From positions 248,001 through 312,000 of the forward strand of contig NZ_VRZA01000005.1 in assembly GCF_008064665.1 (NCBI RefSeq): 64,000 bases of DNA, given 5' to 3'. The number at the start of each line of letters is the position of its first letter. Within the stretch, counting starts at the first letter, position 1. The notes under the pieces are model-generated. The model made no database searches. It saw only the letters and a program-made list of their open reading frames with translations, and had not been told where the DNA came from. A program made the translations under genes and the position numbers. Source of the stretch: Parahaliea maris (GTDB lineage: Bacteria; Pseudomonadota; Gammaproteobacteria; Pseudomonadales; Halieaceae). Shown piece after piece: positions 8,147 through 18,359 of this stretch.

Positions 8147-9532
8147 ATGACCCTCAGTATTTTCGACCTGTTCAAGATTGGCGTGGGGCCTTCATCGTCC
8201 CACACCGTCGGCCCGATGGTCGCCGCCAATCGCTTTCTCGAAGAGCTGGCGGAGCGCCGGCACCTGCCAACGGTATGCGGCATCCGGGCACACCTGTACG
8301 GCTCTCTGGCCATGACAGGTCTCGGGCACGCCACGGACACTGCCGTGATCGTGGGGCTTCTCGGAGAAACCCCCGAAGACGTCGACGCCCGCCAGATTCC
8401 CGACTACCTGGCCGAGATCGAGCGCAGTGGTACCCTGCCACTCGCCGGATGCCACCCCGTCCCGTTCCGGGCCTCGGAACACCTGCGCTTCCACCACGGC
8501 GACAACCTGCCCAAGCACCCCAATGGCCTGCGGCTGGAAGCCCTGGACGAGGCCGGGCTCATTCTCTACAGCAACGTGTACTATTCGGTGGGCGGCGGCT
8601 TTGTCCTCAGCTGCGCGGAGGCCGACGCCTCGGGGCGGGGTGTCGCCACTGCACCGGTGGCGGTGACCTACCCCTTCCACGATGCCCGCTCCCTGTTGCA
8701 GCAGGCCGACGACCACGGGTTGACCATTGCCGATCTGGTGCTCGCCAACGAGGCGGCATTCCGCAGCGAAGAAGCGACGCGCGAAGGGCTGGCACGCCTG
8801 TGGCAGACCATGGACGAATGTATTCGCCTCGGCTGCAAGGCCACCGGCAACCTGCCCGGCGGACTCAACATCCCCCGGCGAGCCAACCAACTCTACCGCG
8901 AACTGCGCCGACAACCGGAGCGGGGGTTGAGCGACCAGCTCACCGTGATGGACTGGATCAACCTGTACGCCATGGCCGTCAACGAGCAGAACGCCGCCGG
9001 CGCACGGGTGGTGACCGCACCGACCAATGGTGCCGCCGGCGTGATACCGGCGGTACTGGCCTACTACGACCGCTTCGTTCCCGGCAGCAACGCCGAGGGC
9101 ATCAACACCTTCCTGGCGACGGCCGCCGCCATTGGCATGCTGTACAAGCACAACGCCTCTATCTCAGCGGCGGAAGTGGGCTGCCAGGGTGAAATTGGCG
9201 TGGCCTGCTCCATGGCCGCCGCCGCCCTCTGTGCCGTGCTGGGCGGCGACAACCAGCAGATCGAGAACGCGGCTGAAATTGGCATGGAACACAACCTGGG
9301 CCTGACCTGCGACCCGATTGCGGGACTGGTGCAGGTGCCCTGTATCGAACGCAACACCATGGGGGCAGTGAAGGCCATCAACGCCGCCCGCCTGGCGCTG
9401 CGCGGCACTGGAGAGCACCACGTATCGCTGGATGCCGTCATCCGCACCATGCACCAGACCGGCCTCGACATGCAGGCCAAGTACAAGGAAACCGCCACCG
9501 GCGGGCTGGCCGTCAATACGGTTGCCTGCTGA
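8147..9532 (+). CDS. sdaA: L-serine ammonia-lyase, single-chain iron-sulfur type
   Basis: 461-residue cytosolic enzyme that deaminates L-serine to pyruvate and ammonia using a 4Fe-4S cluster. It has the family start [20 protein letters not shown], the central [20 protein letters not shown], and the cluster cysteines in [20 protein letters not shown] and PCIERN. The length equals that of E. coli SdaA/SdaB. It is the first gene of an operon with glyA (37 bp gap), gcvH and gcvP, so glycine can be converted through serine to pyruvate. The palindromic operator 110 bp upstream suggests control by the adjacent XRE-cupin protein. Confidence 0.97.
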   Translation: MTLSIFDLFKIGVGPSSSHTVGPMVAANRFLEELAERRHLPTVCGIRAHLYGSLAMTGLGHATDTAVIVGLLGETPEDVDARQIPDYLAEIERSGTLPLAGCHPVPFRASEHLRFHHGDNLPKHPNGLRLEALDEAGLILYSNVYYSVGGGFVLSCAEADASGRGVATAPVAVTYPFHDARSLLQQADDHGLTIADLVLANEAAFRSEEATREGLARLWQTMDECIRLGCKATGNLPGGLNIPRRANQLYRELRRQPERGLSDQLTVMDWINLYAMAVNEQNAAGARVVTAPTNGAAGVIPAVLAYYDRFVPGSNAEGINTFLATAAAIGMLYKHNASISAAEVGCQGEIGVACSMAAAALCAVLGGDNQQIENAAEIGMEHNLGLTCDPIAGLVQVPCIERNTMGAVKAINAARLALRGTGEHHVSLDAVIRTMHQTGLDMQAKYKETATGGLAVNTVAC

Positions 9533-9569
9533 AGCGAACTTCGAGAATTCACGCCGGAGACAACAGATT

Positions 9570-10880
9570 ATGACCACTGACACCACCACCGCGGCCTACC
9601 CCTCCCCCACCTGTGCCGACTTCTTCACCCGGGACCTGGCCAGCGCCGACCCGGCCATCCAGGCCGCCGTCAGCGAAGAGTCGCGCCGCCAGGCGGACGG
9701 CATCGAACTGATCGCCTCGGAAAACATCGTGTCCCGCGCGGTCATGGAAGCCCAGGGCACCTGCCTGACCAACAAATACGCCGAGGGCTACCCCGGCCGT
9801 CGCTACTACGGCGGCTGTGAATTCGCCGACCAGGCCGAAGCCCTGGCCATCGAGCGCGCCCGGGAACTGTTCGGCTGCAGCTTCGTCAATGTCCAGCCCC
9901 ACTCCGGCGCCCAGGCGAATGGCGCGGTGATGCTGGCCCTGCTGCAACCGGGCGATACCATCCTGGGGATGTCACTCGATGCCGGCGGCCACCTCACCCA
10001 CGGCGCGCGGCCGGCGCAGTCGGGCAAGTGGTTCAACGCCGTGCAGTACGGCGTGTCCCCGGAGACCCAACGCATCGACTACGATGCAGTGGAAGCCCTG
10101 GCTGTCGAGTGCCAGCCGAAGATGATCATCGCCGGTGGCTCCGCGATTCCCCGCGAGATCGATTTCGCCCGCTTCCGGACCATTGCCGATCGCGTCGGCG
10201 CCTACCTGATGGTGGATATGGCCCATATCGCCGGCCTGGTCGCCACCGGGGCCCACCCGAGCCCCCTGCCCCACGCCGACGTGGTGACCACCACCACTCA
10301 TAAAACCCTGCGCGGCCCGCGCGGCGGCATGATTCTCAGCAATGACATGGAGCTGGGCAAGAAAATCAACTCCGCCGTGTTCCCCGGCCTCCAGGGCGGC
10401 CCGCTGATGCACGTCATTGCGGCCAAGGCCGTGGCCCTGGGCGAAGCGCTGCAGCCCGCCTTCGGCACCTATATCGACCAGGTCGTCAGTAACGCCCGGG
10501 CCCTCGCCGAGGTGATGGTCGAACGCGGCTGCGACATCGTTACCGGTGGCACCGACACCCACCTGATGCTGGTGGACCTGCGCCCCCGCGGCCTCAAGGG
10601 CAACCAGGTCGAGCAGGCCCTGGAGCGCGCCGGCATTACCTGCAACAAGAACGGCATTCCGTTCGACCCCGAGAAACCGGCGATCACCTCCGGCATTCGT
10701 CTGGGCACTCCGGCGGGCACCACCCGCGGCTTCGGTGTTGAGGAATTCCGCCTGGTCGGCCACCTGATCAGCGACGTCCTCGACGCGCTGCAGGCCAACC
10801 CGGAAGGTGACGAGCAGGTCGAAGCCAAAGTGCGCGAACAGGTCCAGGCGCTGTGTGCGCGTTTCCCCCTGTACCGCTAA
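9570..10880 (+). CDS. glyA: Serine hydroxymethyltransferase
   Basis: 436-residue PLP enzyme interconverting serine and glycine with tetrahydrofolate. The PLP lysine is Lys245 in [35 protein letters not shown] and [15 protein letters not shown] are also typical. The ATG at 9570 has GGAG upstream; the frame stays open further 5' but that part overlaps sdaA. The N terminus ([13 protein letters not shown]) makes it slightly longer than E. coli GlyA. Being inside a gcv operon suggests this copy serves glycine catabolism; a second housekeeping glyA may exist elsewhere in the genome. Confidence 0.97.
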   Translation: MTTDTTTAAYPSPTCADFFTRDLASADPAIQAAVSEESRRQADGIELIASENIVSRAVMEAQGTCLTNKYAEGYPGRRYYGGCEFADQAEALAIERARELFGCSFVNVQPHSGAQANGAVMLALLQPGDTILGMSLDAGGHLTHGARPAQSGKWFNAVQYGVSPETQRIDYDAVEALAVECQPKMIIAGGSAIPREIDFARFRTIADRVGAYLMVDMAHIAGLVATGAHPSPLPHADVVTTTTHKTLRGPRGGMILSNDMELGKKINSAVFPGLQGGPLMHVIAAKAVALGEALQPAFGTYIDQVVSNARALAEVMVERGCDIVTGGTDTHLMLVDLRPRGLKGNQVEQALERAGITCNKNGIPFDPEKPAITSGIRLGTPAGTTRGFGVEEFRLVGHLISDVLDALQANPEGDEQVEAKVREQVQALCARFPLYR

Positions 10881-10942
10881 ACGTTACAACGCCAGATCAC
10901 GCCTATTCTTTACGTCTCTTCTTTACGGACAAGGACAGCAAC

Positions 10943-11332
10943 ATGAGCGAAACGCCCACTGAACTGAAGTACACCAGCACCCATGAATGGCTGCGGGAAA
11001 ACAGCGACGGCACGGTGACCGTTGGTATCAGCGATCACGCCCAGGAGTTACTGGGGGATGTCGTGTTTGCCGAACTGCCGGAGGCAGGACAGCAGATTGG
11101 CCAGGGAGAACAGCTCGCCATGCTGGAATCGGTAAAAGCCGCGTCCGACGTATATGCGCCGGTGAGTGGCGAAGTGGTCGAGGTAAACAGCGCGCTGGAA
11201 GACGCTCCGGAACTGGTAAACGAGGCCTGTTACACAGAGGGCTGGCTGGTGACCCTGCGGGCGAGCGACCCGGAGGAATTCGGGCAACTGCTCGACGCAG
11301 ACGCCTATCTCAGCAGCACCGCGGAGGACTGA
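10943..11332 (+). CDS. gcvH: Glycine cleavage system H protein (lipoyl carrier)
   Basis: 129 residues. This is the lipoylated shuttle that carries the aminomethyl intermediate between the P, T and L proteins. The lipoyl lysine is Lys65 in [15 protein letters not shown], and the family start KYTSTHEWL is present. The ATG at 10943 follows AAGGA. It lies 62 bp after glyA and its stop codon is 4 bp before the gcvP start, so the two are translationally close. The L protein (lipoamide dehydrogenase) is not in the window, as is usual since it is shared with other complexes. Confidence 0.98.
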   Translation: MSETPTELKYTSTHEWLRENSDGTVTVGISDHAQELLGDVVFAELPEAGQQIGQGEQLAMLESVKAASDVYAPVSGEVVEVNSALEDAPELVNEACYTEGWLVTLRASDPEEFGQLLDADAYLSSTAED

Positions 11333-11336
11333 CAGC

Positions 11337-14282
11337 ATGAACGCCCCTGCCACCGACACCCAGCCAGCGGCCCACGCCGCCACCGATACCTCCACACTCG
11401 CCCTGTCGGCACTGGAAGACCGCGACGCCTTTACCCGGCGGCACATCGGGGCCGGAACCGCCGACCAGGACGCCATGCTCGCAGCGCTGGGGGTGAACTC
11501 ACTCGACCAGCTGATCAGCGAGACAGTGCCCGCCAGTATCCTGCTGCAGGACGCCCTCTCCATGGACGAGGGTTGCACCGAGGTAGAAGCGCTGGCAGCC
11601 CTGCAGGCAGTGGCGGCAAAAAACCAGGTCGCCAAAAGCTACATCGGCATGGGCTACCACAATACCCACGTGCCCCCGGTCATCCTGCGCAACGTACTGG
11701 AAAACCCCGCCTGGTACACGGCCTACACGCCCTACCAGCCGGAAATTGCCCAGGGCCGCCTGGAGGCCCTGCTGAACTTCCAGCAGCTGGTTATGGACCT
11801 GACCGGCATGGAGATGGCCAATGCCTCCCTGCTGGATGAGGCCACCGCGGCAGCGGAGGCCATGGCCCTGTGCAAGCGTTCCAACCGCAAGAAGAGCGAC
11901 GTGTACTTTGTCGCCGATGACGTTCACCCCCAGACCATCGACGTCATAAAAACCCGGGCGGAATATTTTGATATCGACGTCGTGGTCGGCAACCCGCTGG
12001 AGCTCGACCAGCACGACGTGTTTGGCGTGCAGCTGCAATATCCCGGCACCTACGGCGATATCAGCGACCTGAAGCAACTCATCTCCGGGGCCCACCAGCA
12101 GCAGGCCATGGTATCGGTAGCAGCAGATCCCCTGGCGCTGGTGCTGCTGGAATCCCCCGGCAGCATGGGCGCCGACGTGGTGCTGGGCTCGCTGCAGCGC
12201 TTCGGAGTACCGATGGGCTTTGGCGGTCCCCACGCCGCGTTCTTTGCCACCAGCGACAAGCTCAAGCGCTCGGTGCCCGGACGCATTATCGGCGTATCCG
12301 TCGACACCCGGGGCAACCAGGCCCTGCGCATGGCCATGCAAACCCGCGAGCAACACATTCGCCGGGAGAAGGCCACCTCCAACATCTGCACCGCCCAGGC
12401 CCTGCTGGCCAACATGGCGAGTTTCTATGCGGTCTACCACGGCCCCGAGGGGCTGCGTAAAATCGCCGAACGCACCCACCGCCTGACCGCCATCCTCGCC
12501 ACCGGACTACTGCGCAAGGGGCTGACCTGCAACAGCAGCTACTTCGACACCCTCACCCTCGACCTGGGTGGAGAGCGCGAGGCCATCTACCAGCGCGCGC
12601 TGGCAGCGGGCTGTAATTTCCGCCCGGTGGGCGATGCCCGACTGGGCATCAGCCTGGATGAAACCAGCACCGCGGCGGACGTACAGGAGCTGTTCGACCT
12701 GCTGCTGGGCAGCGAGCACGGGCTCGACCTCAACGCCATCGACGCCGAACTTGCCGGCGGCACAATCGCCACCGGCATCAGCGCCAGCCAGCGCCGCGGC
12801 GACGCGATCCTGCAGCACCCGACCTTCAACCGCTATCACAGCGAAACGGAGATGCTGCGCTACATGAAGGCGCTGGAAAACCGGGACTACTCACTGGTGC
12901 ACGGGATGATCCCCCTCGGCTCCTGCACCATGAAGCTGAATGCGACCGCCGAGATGATTCCCATTACCTGGCCGGCATTTGCCAACGTCCACCCCTTCGC
13001 ACCGGAGTCACAGACCGCCGGCTATCGCGAGATGTTCACCGAGCTCGAAGCCCTGCTGGTGGAGATCACCGGTTACGACGCCATCTCCCTGCAGCCGAAC
13101 TCCGGCGCCCAGGGCGAGTACGCGGGCCTGCTGGCCATCCGTAAATACCAGGAATCCATCGGTCAGGCACAGCGCAATATCTGCCTGATTCCCGCTTCAG
13201 CCCACGGCACCAATCCCGCGTCCGCCGCCATGATGGGGATGAAAGTGGTGATCGTGGAATGCGACGGCGAGGGCAACGTCAGCATTGACGACCTGCAAAC
13301 CAAGGCCGAGCGCCACGCCGACGACCTCAGCTGCCTGATGATTACCTATCCGTCCACCCACGGTGTGTTCGAGCAGAACATCGTGGAGATCTGCGACATC
13401 GTGCACGCCAACGGTGGCCAGGTGTACATGGATGGCGCCAACATGAACGCCCAGGTGGGCCTGTCCAAGCCGGGCCTGATGGGCTCGGATGTCTCCCACC
13501 TCAACCTGCACAAGACCTTCGCCATTCCCCACGGCGGCGGCGGCCCCGGCATGGGCCCGATTGGTGTGAAGAGCCACCTGGCCCCCTTCCTGCCCGGACA
13601 CAGTGTGACCGACGTACCCAATCTGGCTACCCAGAACGGCGCGGTATCCGCCTCCCCCTTCGGTTCCGGCGCGATTCTGCCCATCAGCTACCTGTACATC
13701 CGCATGCTGGGCCAGCAGGGGCTCCGACACTCGACCGAGGTCGCCATCCTCGCCGCCAACTACCTGGCACTCAAGCTGGGCGAGCAATACCCGATCCTCT
13801 ACCGCGGCCGCAACGGCCGGGTGGCTCACGAGTGCATCGTCGATGTGCGGCCGTTGAAGGAGTCCTGCGGGGTTACCGAGGAAGATATCGCCAAGCGACT
13901 GATGGACTACGGTTTCCACGCGCCTACCATGTCCTTCCCGGTGCCCGGCACCTTGATGATCGAGCCGACCGAGTCCGAGTCCCTCGCGGAACTGGATCGC
14001 TTTATCGAAGCGATGACGGGGATTCGCCAGGAGATTGCCCGGGTGGAATCCGGCGAATGGGCCATCGAGGTGAGCCCCCTGCGCCAGGCACCACACACCC
14101 AGGCGGACCTGCGCGCGGCCTGGGACCGCCCCTACTCCATCGAGCAGGGCCTGTTCCCAACGGCCGCCACCCGCAGCAACAAGTTCTGGCCGAGCGCCAA
14201 CCGCATCGACAATGTCTACGGCGATCGCAACTTCTTCTGCAGCTGCCCGCCGGTAGCGAGTTACGAAGACGACGGCCAGTAA
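11337..14282 (+). CDS. gcvP: Glycine dehydrogenase (decarboxylating), P protein
   Basis: 981-residue single-chain P protein (fused P1 and P2 halves, the gammaproteobacterial form). It decarboxylates glycine on PLP and loads the aminomethyl group onto GcvH. The PLP lysine is Lys726 in [19 protein letters not shown]; other marks are FTRRHIGAG near the start and [13 protein letters not shown] at the half junction. It begins 4 bp after gcvH and ends the operon before a strong hairpin at 14292-14316. Confidence 0.98.
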   Translation: MNAPATDTQPAAHAATDTSTLALSALEDRDAFTRRHIGAGTADQDAMLAALGVNSLDQLISETVPASILLQDALSMDEGCTEVEALAALQAVAAKNQVAKSYIGMGYHNTHVPPVILRNVLENPAWYTAYTPYQPEIAQGRLEALLNFQQLVMDLTGMEMANASLLDEATAAAEAMALCKRSNRKKSDVYFVADDVHPQTIDVIKTRAEYFDIDVVVGNPLELDQHDVFGVQLQYPGTYGDISDLKQLISGAHQQQAMVSVAADPLALVLLESPGSMGADVVLGSLQRFGVPMGFGGPHAAFFATSDKLKRSVPGRIIGVSVDTRGNQALRMAMQTREQHIRREKATSNICTAQALLANMASFYAVYHGPEGLRKIAERTHRLTAILATGLLRKGLTCNSSYFDTLTLDLGGEREAIYQRALAAGCNFRPVGDARLGISLDETSTAADVQELFDLLLGSEHGLDLNAIDAELAGGTIATGISASQRRGDAILQHPTFNRYHSETEMLRYMKALENRDYSLVHGMIPLGSCTMKLNATAEMIPITWPAFANVHPFAPESQTAGYREMFTELEALLVEITGYDAISLQPNSGAQGEYAGLLAIRKYQESIGQAQRNICLIPASAHGTNPASAAMMGMKVVIVECDGEGNVSIDDLQTKAERHADDLSCLMITYPSTHGVFEQNIVEICDIVHANGGQVYMDGANMNAQVGLSKPGLMGSDVSHLNLHKTFAIPHGGGGPGMGPIGVKSHLAPFLPGHSVTDVPNLATQNGAVSASPFGSGAILPISYLYIRMLGQQGLRHSTEVAILAANYLALKLGEQYPILYRGRNGRVAHECIVDVRPLKESCGVTEEDIAKRLMDYGFHAPTMSFPVPGTLMIEPTESESLAELDRFIEAMTGIRQEIARVESGEWAIEVSPLRQAPHTQADLRAAWDRPYSIEQGLFPTAATRSNKFWPSANRIDNVYGDRNFFCSCPPVASYEDDGQ

Positions 14283-14291
14283 CAAGCCTCA

Positions 14292-14316
14292 CCGCACTGG
14301 CGCTACGCCAGTGCGG
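14292..14316. terminator. Hairpin between gcvP and the convergent LysR gene
   Basis: CCGCACTGGCG-CTA-CGCCAGTGCGG, a perfect 11-bp stem with a 3-base loop, 10 bp after the gcvP stop and 10 bp before the LysR stop on the other strand. The T-tracts are poor on both sides, so it may act as a bidirectional terminator of moderate strength or stabilise RNA ends. Confidence 0.7.
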
Positions 14317-14326
14317 GCTTCACCAC

Positions 14327-15193
14327 TCAGTGCGTCACCAGGTAATCGGCGATCGTTTCCGCCAGCAGTGATACCGCCGTCGAGGCCGGTGCATGGGGCG
14401 TGATGAGGTTGATACCCACCGAGCCGAGATCGGGAAGCTGGCGGGACGACTCCAGTACCCGCAGTTTGGTCGGCACAGTACTGCGCGCGAGTACAGTCAC
14501 CCCGAGCCCTGCCTCCACCGCAGCCTCAATACCCGTAAGGTCGGGAATGGTGTAAACCACCCGTGCATTGATGTGATTTTCCGTCAGTACCTGTTCCGCC
14601 CGGGCGCGGTATATACAGGGCACCGGCGCCGCCACCAGCGGCACCTCATCGTACTGGCGCATATCAAAATCATCACTACCCACCCAGACCAGCGACTCGG
14701 TCTTCAGATAACCCGGCTGCTGGGAATTGGGCCATTCCTGCAGCGCCAGTATCAGGTCGTAACGGGAAGGGTCCTGCAGCAGGTCCTTGCTCAGCACACA
14801 CTGCACATCCAGGGCGACCTGGGGATAGGCGGCGCTGAACTGGCCGAGGATGCGCGGCATGAGCACAACGGCGAATTCGCTGGGAATACCCAGCCGCAAC
14901 TTGCCGGACACGCTGGGGTTGATGAACTCACTGATCGCCTGGTCGTTGAGTTCGATAATTCGCAGGCTGTACTGGAGCAGTCGCTTGCCTGCGCCGGTGA
15001 GCTCCAGGCGGGCACTGTCCCGCAAGATCAGTTTGTCCCCCACCAGCTCTTCCAGCTTGCGGATATGCTGGCTGATCGCGGGTTGGGTCCTGCCGAGGCG
15101 TTCCGCGGCGAGGGTGTAGCTCCCCAGCTCCACAATTGAGACAAAGGAGCGAAGGCAGTCCATCGGCAGGTTCCGTATACCCTGTTTCACCAA
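14327..15193 (-). CDS. LysR-family transcriptional regulator
   Basis: 288 residues. An N-terminal helix-turn-helix (GSYTLAAERLGRTQPAISQHIRKLE) is followed by a LysR substrate-binding domain. The first codon is TTG (15193) or GTG (15190), both just after the strong GGAGGAGGGG; an ATG ten codons in is also possible. It converges on gcvP and its upstream neighbour is a 606-bp gene-free stretch before the M20 lipoprotein, so targets are unclear; the divergent lipoprotein gene is the positional candidate. Confidence 0.9.
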   Translation of the reverse strand: MVKQGIRNLPMDCLRSFVSIVELGSYTLAAERLGRTQPAISQHIRKLEELVGDKLILRDSARLELTGAGKRLLQYSLRIIELNDQAISEFINPSVSGKLRLGIPSEFAVVLMPRILGQFSAAYPQVALDVQCVLSKDLLQDPSRYDLILALQEWPNSQQPGYLKTESLVWVGSDDFDMRQYDEVPLVAAPVPCIYRARAEQVLTENHINARVVYTIPDLTGIEAAVEAGLGVTVLARSTVPTKLRVLESSRQLPDLGSVGINLITPHAPASTAVSLLAETIADYLVTH

Positions 15194-15799
15194 GGTGCTT
15201 TCCCCTCCTCCGGCATGGCCCGCACCGCTTCAGGGCGCACAACGCACCAGATCTGCAAGCCGGGCGTTTTTGCCGCCCAATTCAGGGGCATCGGTTCATA
15301 CATTCAATCTCTCCATACGCATCCGCCAACCTGCTTATCCAGCGCGAAAATGCGAGAAAGGCACCATGATATTAGTCAATGTTATGGGAGGATCAGGATT
15401 ATTGATTCGGCTGTTTCCACCACAGCCGATATGCTTTTGGTGCCCCAATTCAATTTCTCCCCGGGCCCTCCCCTTCTTCCCTGAAAAAACCCGAATTGGC
15501 CTGTTGCTTGCAGTGCTCCCTGTATCGAGAGCCGGGAACGTAAACCGGCAACGGGGAACGCAACCTGTACGCAAGCCCACAGAAGCGCTTGCAACTGCGC
15601 ATGCAGAAACATTGCCAGTGACGACACAAGACGGCGCTGATTCTCGCCCTGGCGTCACGCCACTTACATGCCTACAGGATACCGCAGAATTACTGCCGGG
15701 ATTGCACTGGTTCCACGGATTTTTTTCAGGCCTAGCGGAGAATCCGGGTCATTCCCGAACGCTCCGCGGCCCTCACTTGAAAACCAGGAGTTGCAGTTG
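15194..15799. other. Gene-free region between LysR and the M20 lipoprotein
   Basis: About 600 bp without a convincing gene on either strand; the short open frames have no ribosome sites or family features. It holds one perfect inverted repeat, TCGGCTGT-ttccacc-ACAGCCGA, at 15407-15429, and must contain the divergent promoters. No other structure was recognised. Confidence 0.6.
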
Positions 15800-17476
15800 A
15801 TGAGATTTCCGAGCTTACCCACCCGCATCGCCACAGGCCTCGCCCTGAGCGGTGCCCTGTTTCTGAGCGCCTGCGGCCAGGAAGATAAGGCGCCCGTCGC
15901 GGCCGCCCCGGCGACGGCAGAAGCGACGCCAGTCGCCGCTCCCCCCAGCAGCAAACCTTCGCTGGGCGTACGCCCGGTTGCGGATGAAGAAATCTCGATC
16001 GACATGTCAGCTGTGCACAACCCGGAGCTGGCGGAGATTTTCGACTACATCGACGCCAACATCGACGACCACGTGGTCAATCTGCAAAAGTGGATTCAAC
16101 AGCCGAGTATCTCCAATACCGGTGAAGGCATGCAGGAGTCCGCTTTCATGGTCAAGGGCTTCTTCGACCAGTTGGGCTGCCAGAAAACCAAGGTCTACGA
16201 GCCGGGGATGACCGAGTGGGGTACCCAGGCCAACCCGGTGGTATACGCCCACTGTGACGAGGGTGCGGAAAAGACCCTGGTGCTGTACTGGATGTACGAC
16301 ACCATGCCCGTCACCCAGCCCGACCTGTGGAAGTCTCCACCCTTCGAAGCCCGGCTGGTGGAGCAGGAACCCTTCAAGAAGGTGTTGATTGGCCGCGGTG
16401 CAACCAACTCCAAGGGGCCGCAGATGGTGCAGCTGAATGCGTTCATGGCGATGAAAGCGGTTACCGGCAAGCTGCCGGTGAACCTCATCTTTGTTGCCGA
16501 GGGCGACGAGGAGCGCATGTCCACCGGTTACCGCAAATTCGTGCGCGACCATCCCGAGCTGTTTGAAGGCGCCGACGCCATGTATCGCTTCGGTTTCCAG
16601 GGCAGCATGAGCGCTGGCTCAGAGGGCAGCGTGTTCGTGGAACTCATCACCGACGGCGCCAAGTGGGGCAAGGGCCCGAACCGCAGCAATATCCATGGCG
16701 GCTACAAACGCGCCGTTGATGCGCCGGCGTGGCGTCATATCAAGATGCTCTCCACCCTGGTGGACGAAACCGGCAACAAGGTGATGATCGATGGCTTCTA
16801 CGACGACATCGTCCCGCTCTCCGAGGAGGAAGAAGCGCTGCTCGCCAAGAATGCCGAGCGCGTGAAACTCGACGTGGCGGCACAAAATCTCGGGGTTGCG
16901 CGCTTCATTGCCGACGACCCGGAGACTTTCCTGAAGATGGCCCGCTACGGCACCTCAATGAACCTCGACGGCATCTGGGCGGGCAACATGTTCGAGGGCG
17001 GCTCCGGCGCCATCCTGCCCAACCGCATCGTGTCCAAGCACAACTTCCGCTACGTGCCCAACCAGGACGGCATGGACATTGTCGACAAACTGCGCAAGCA
17101 CCTGGACAAGCACGGCTACGAGGACGTGGAGATCAATGTGGTCGGCGATGTGCCCTGGGCCAAGCGCAGCTATGACAACGAACTGGCCGATGCCGTGCGC
17201 GATATGTACAACGCCTTCAACATCGAGTTCGACGACCCGCTCAGCGACGTCACCTCCATGCTGGGCGGTTACTGGCCCGCCTACCTGTTCGCCGGCGACG
17301 TCCTGGATATCCCGATTGTCAGCGGCGTAGCCGGTGTCGGCGGCAATGCCCACGCGGCCAACGAGTACTTCGTGATCGAAGGGGCCAAGAAAATCTACGG
17401 TATGGCCGGAGGGGAGAAATCCGTCGCCATGATCCTGTACAACTACGCGGGCCTGAACAAACCCGCCGCGGAGTAA
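15800..17476 (+). CDS. M20-fold peptidase-like lipoprotein with degenerate metal site
   Basis: 558 residues. The signal peptide ends in the lipobox LSAC (Cys25), followed by an Ala/Pro-rich linker; the rest follows the M20/CNDP-like dipeptidase fold. The ATG at 15800 follows AGGAG. Where the family has GHxD, this protein has W-M-Y-D (LYWMYDTMPV), so the metal-binding His is Met; where it has TDDKGP with the bridging Asp, it has TNSKGP. The EGDEE pair and a C-terminal AHAANEY His remain. A divergent enzyme or a non-catalytic binding protein are both possible. It precedes the ABC genes by 89 bp with a GC-rich hairpin between. Confidence 0.8.
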   Translation: MRFPSLPTRIATGLALSGALFLSACGQEDKAPVAAAPATAEATPVAAPPSSKPSLGVRPVADEEISIDMSAVHNPELAEIFDYIDANIDDHVVNLQKWIQQPSISNTGEGMQESAFMVKGFFDQLGCQKTKVYEPGMTEWGTQANPVVYAHCDEGAEKTLVLYWMYDTMPVTQPDLWKSPPFEARLVEQEPFKKVLIGRGATNSKGPQMVQLNAFMAMKAVTGKLPVNLIFVAEGDEERMSTGYRKFVRDHPELFEGADAMYRFGFQGSMSAGSEGSVFVELITDGAKWGKGPNRSNIHGGYKRAVDAPAWRHIKMLSTLVDETGNKVMIDGFYDDIVPLSEEEEALLAKNAERVKLDVAAQNLGVARFIADDPETFLKMARYGTSMNLDGIWAGNMFEGGSGAILPNRIVSKHNFRYVPNQDGMDIVDKLRKHLDKHGYEDVEINVVGDVPWAKRSYDNELADAVRDMYNAFNIEFDDPLSDVTSMLGGYWPAYLFAGDVLDIPIVSGVAGVGGNAHAANEYFVIEGAKKIYGMAGGEKSVAMILYNYAGLNKPAAE

Positions 17477-17499
17477 TCTGCGAATTCTCCAACCTCAAC

Positions 17500-17525
17500 C
17501 CCCCGCCGCCGGCAGGCGGCGGGGG
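17500..17525 (+). terminator. GC-rich hairpin after the M20 lipoprotein gene
   Basis: CCCCCGCCGCC-GGCA-GGCGGCGGGGG, a perfect 11-bp stem with a 4-base loop, starts 23 bp after the stop codon. What follows is ATTGACTC, not a T-tract, so it may weaken rather than stop transcription into the ABC genes. Confidence 0.6.
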
Positions 17526-17565
17526 ATTGACTCGCCACTCTCTCCACTAACTACAGGACAACAGC

Positions 17566-18327
17566 ATGCCCGTCATTTCATTGCAGAACCTGAAGAAGTC
17601 GTACGCTCTGGGCGATAACACCGTGCACGCACTGCGCGGGGTTTCCCTGGATATCGAGGAAGGTGAGTTTGTGGCGATCACTGGACCCTCCGGGTCCGGC
17701 AAGTCCACCATGATGCATATTCTCGGCTGCCTGGACCGCCCTACAGAAGGGCACTACCTGCTCGGCGGGGAGGACGTGTCCAACCTGAGCCGCGACGCGC
17801 TCGCGGATATCCGCAATCGGCAAATCGGCTTCGTGTTCCAGGGCTTCAACCTCCTGCCGCGCACCACAGCTGTGGAAAATGTCGAAGTTCCCCTGCTCTA
17901 CTCCCGGCCCCTGTTACCGGCGGCAGAGCGTCGGCAGCGCGCCCTGGAAGCCCTCGACAGCCTCGGCCTGTCCCAGCGCGCCGACCACCACCCCAGCCAG
18001 CTTTCAGGTGGGCAACAGCAACGCGTGGCCATTGCCCGGGCCCTGGTCAACAAGCCCTCGCTGATTCTGGCGGACGAGCCCACCGGTAACCTGGATACCA
18101 AAACCAGTATCGAAGTGATGCGCCTGCTGCAGAACCTGCGCGAATCACTGGGTATCACCATCGTGCTCATTACCCACGAACCGGAAATCGCCGCCTACGG
18201 TACCCGCATTATTGCCGTTCGCGACGGCGAGATCGTCAGTGATGTCGCCAATACCCCAACCCCCATGGAGCATGTCGAAGAGGACCAGGAGCAAAGCGAG
18301 CCGGCTCTGGCTGCCGCGAACGCCTGA
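17566..18327 (+). CDS. ABC transporter ATPase, MacB/LolD type
   Basis: 253 residues. Walker A GPSGSGKST is at 40-48, the signature LSGGQQQRVAIARAL starts at 146, and Walker B with LILADEPTGNLD lies at 166-177. The sequence belongs to the MacB/LolD/FtsE group whose permeases work by mechanotransmission across the periplasm rather than by passing substrate through the membrane. It is the only ATPase in an operon with three MacB-type permeases, so it probably energises more than one of them. It starts 33 bp before the first permease gene. Confidence 0.93.
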   Translation: MPVISLQNLKKSYALGDNTVHALRGVSLDIEEGEFVAITGPSGSGKSTMMHILGCLDRPTEGHYLLGGEDVSNLSRDALADIRNRQIGFVFQGFNLLPRTTAVENVEVPLLYSRPLLPAAERRQRALEALDSLGLSQRADHHPSQLSGGQQQRVAIARALVNKPSLILADEPTGNLDTKTSIEVMRLLQNLRESLGITIVLITHEPEIAAYGTRIIAVRDGEIVSDVANTPTPMEHVEEDQEQSEPALAAANA

Positions 18328-18359
18328 ACCGCACGACTTTCTATACACGAGACCGCTCT

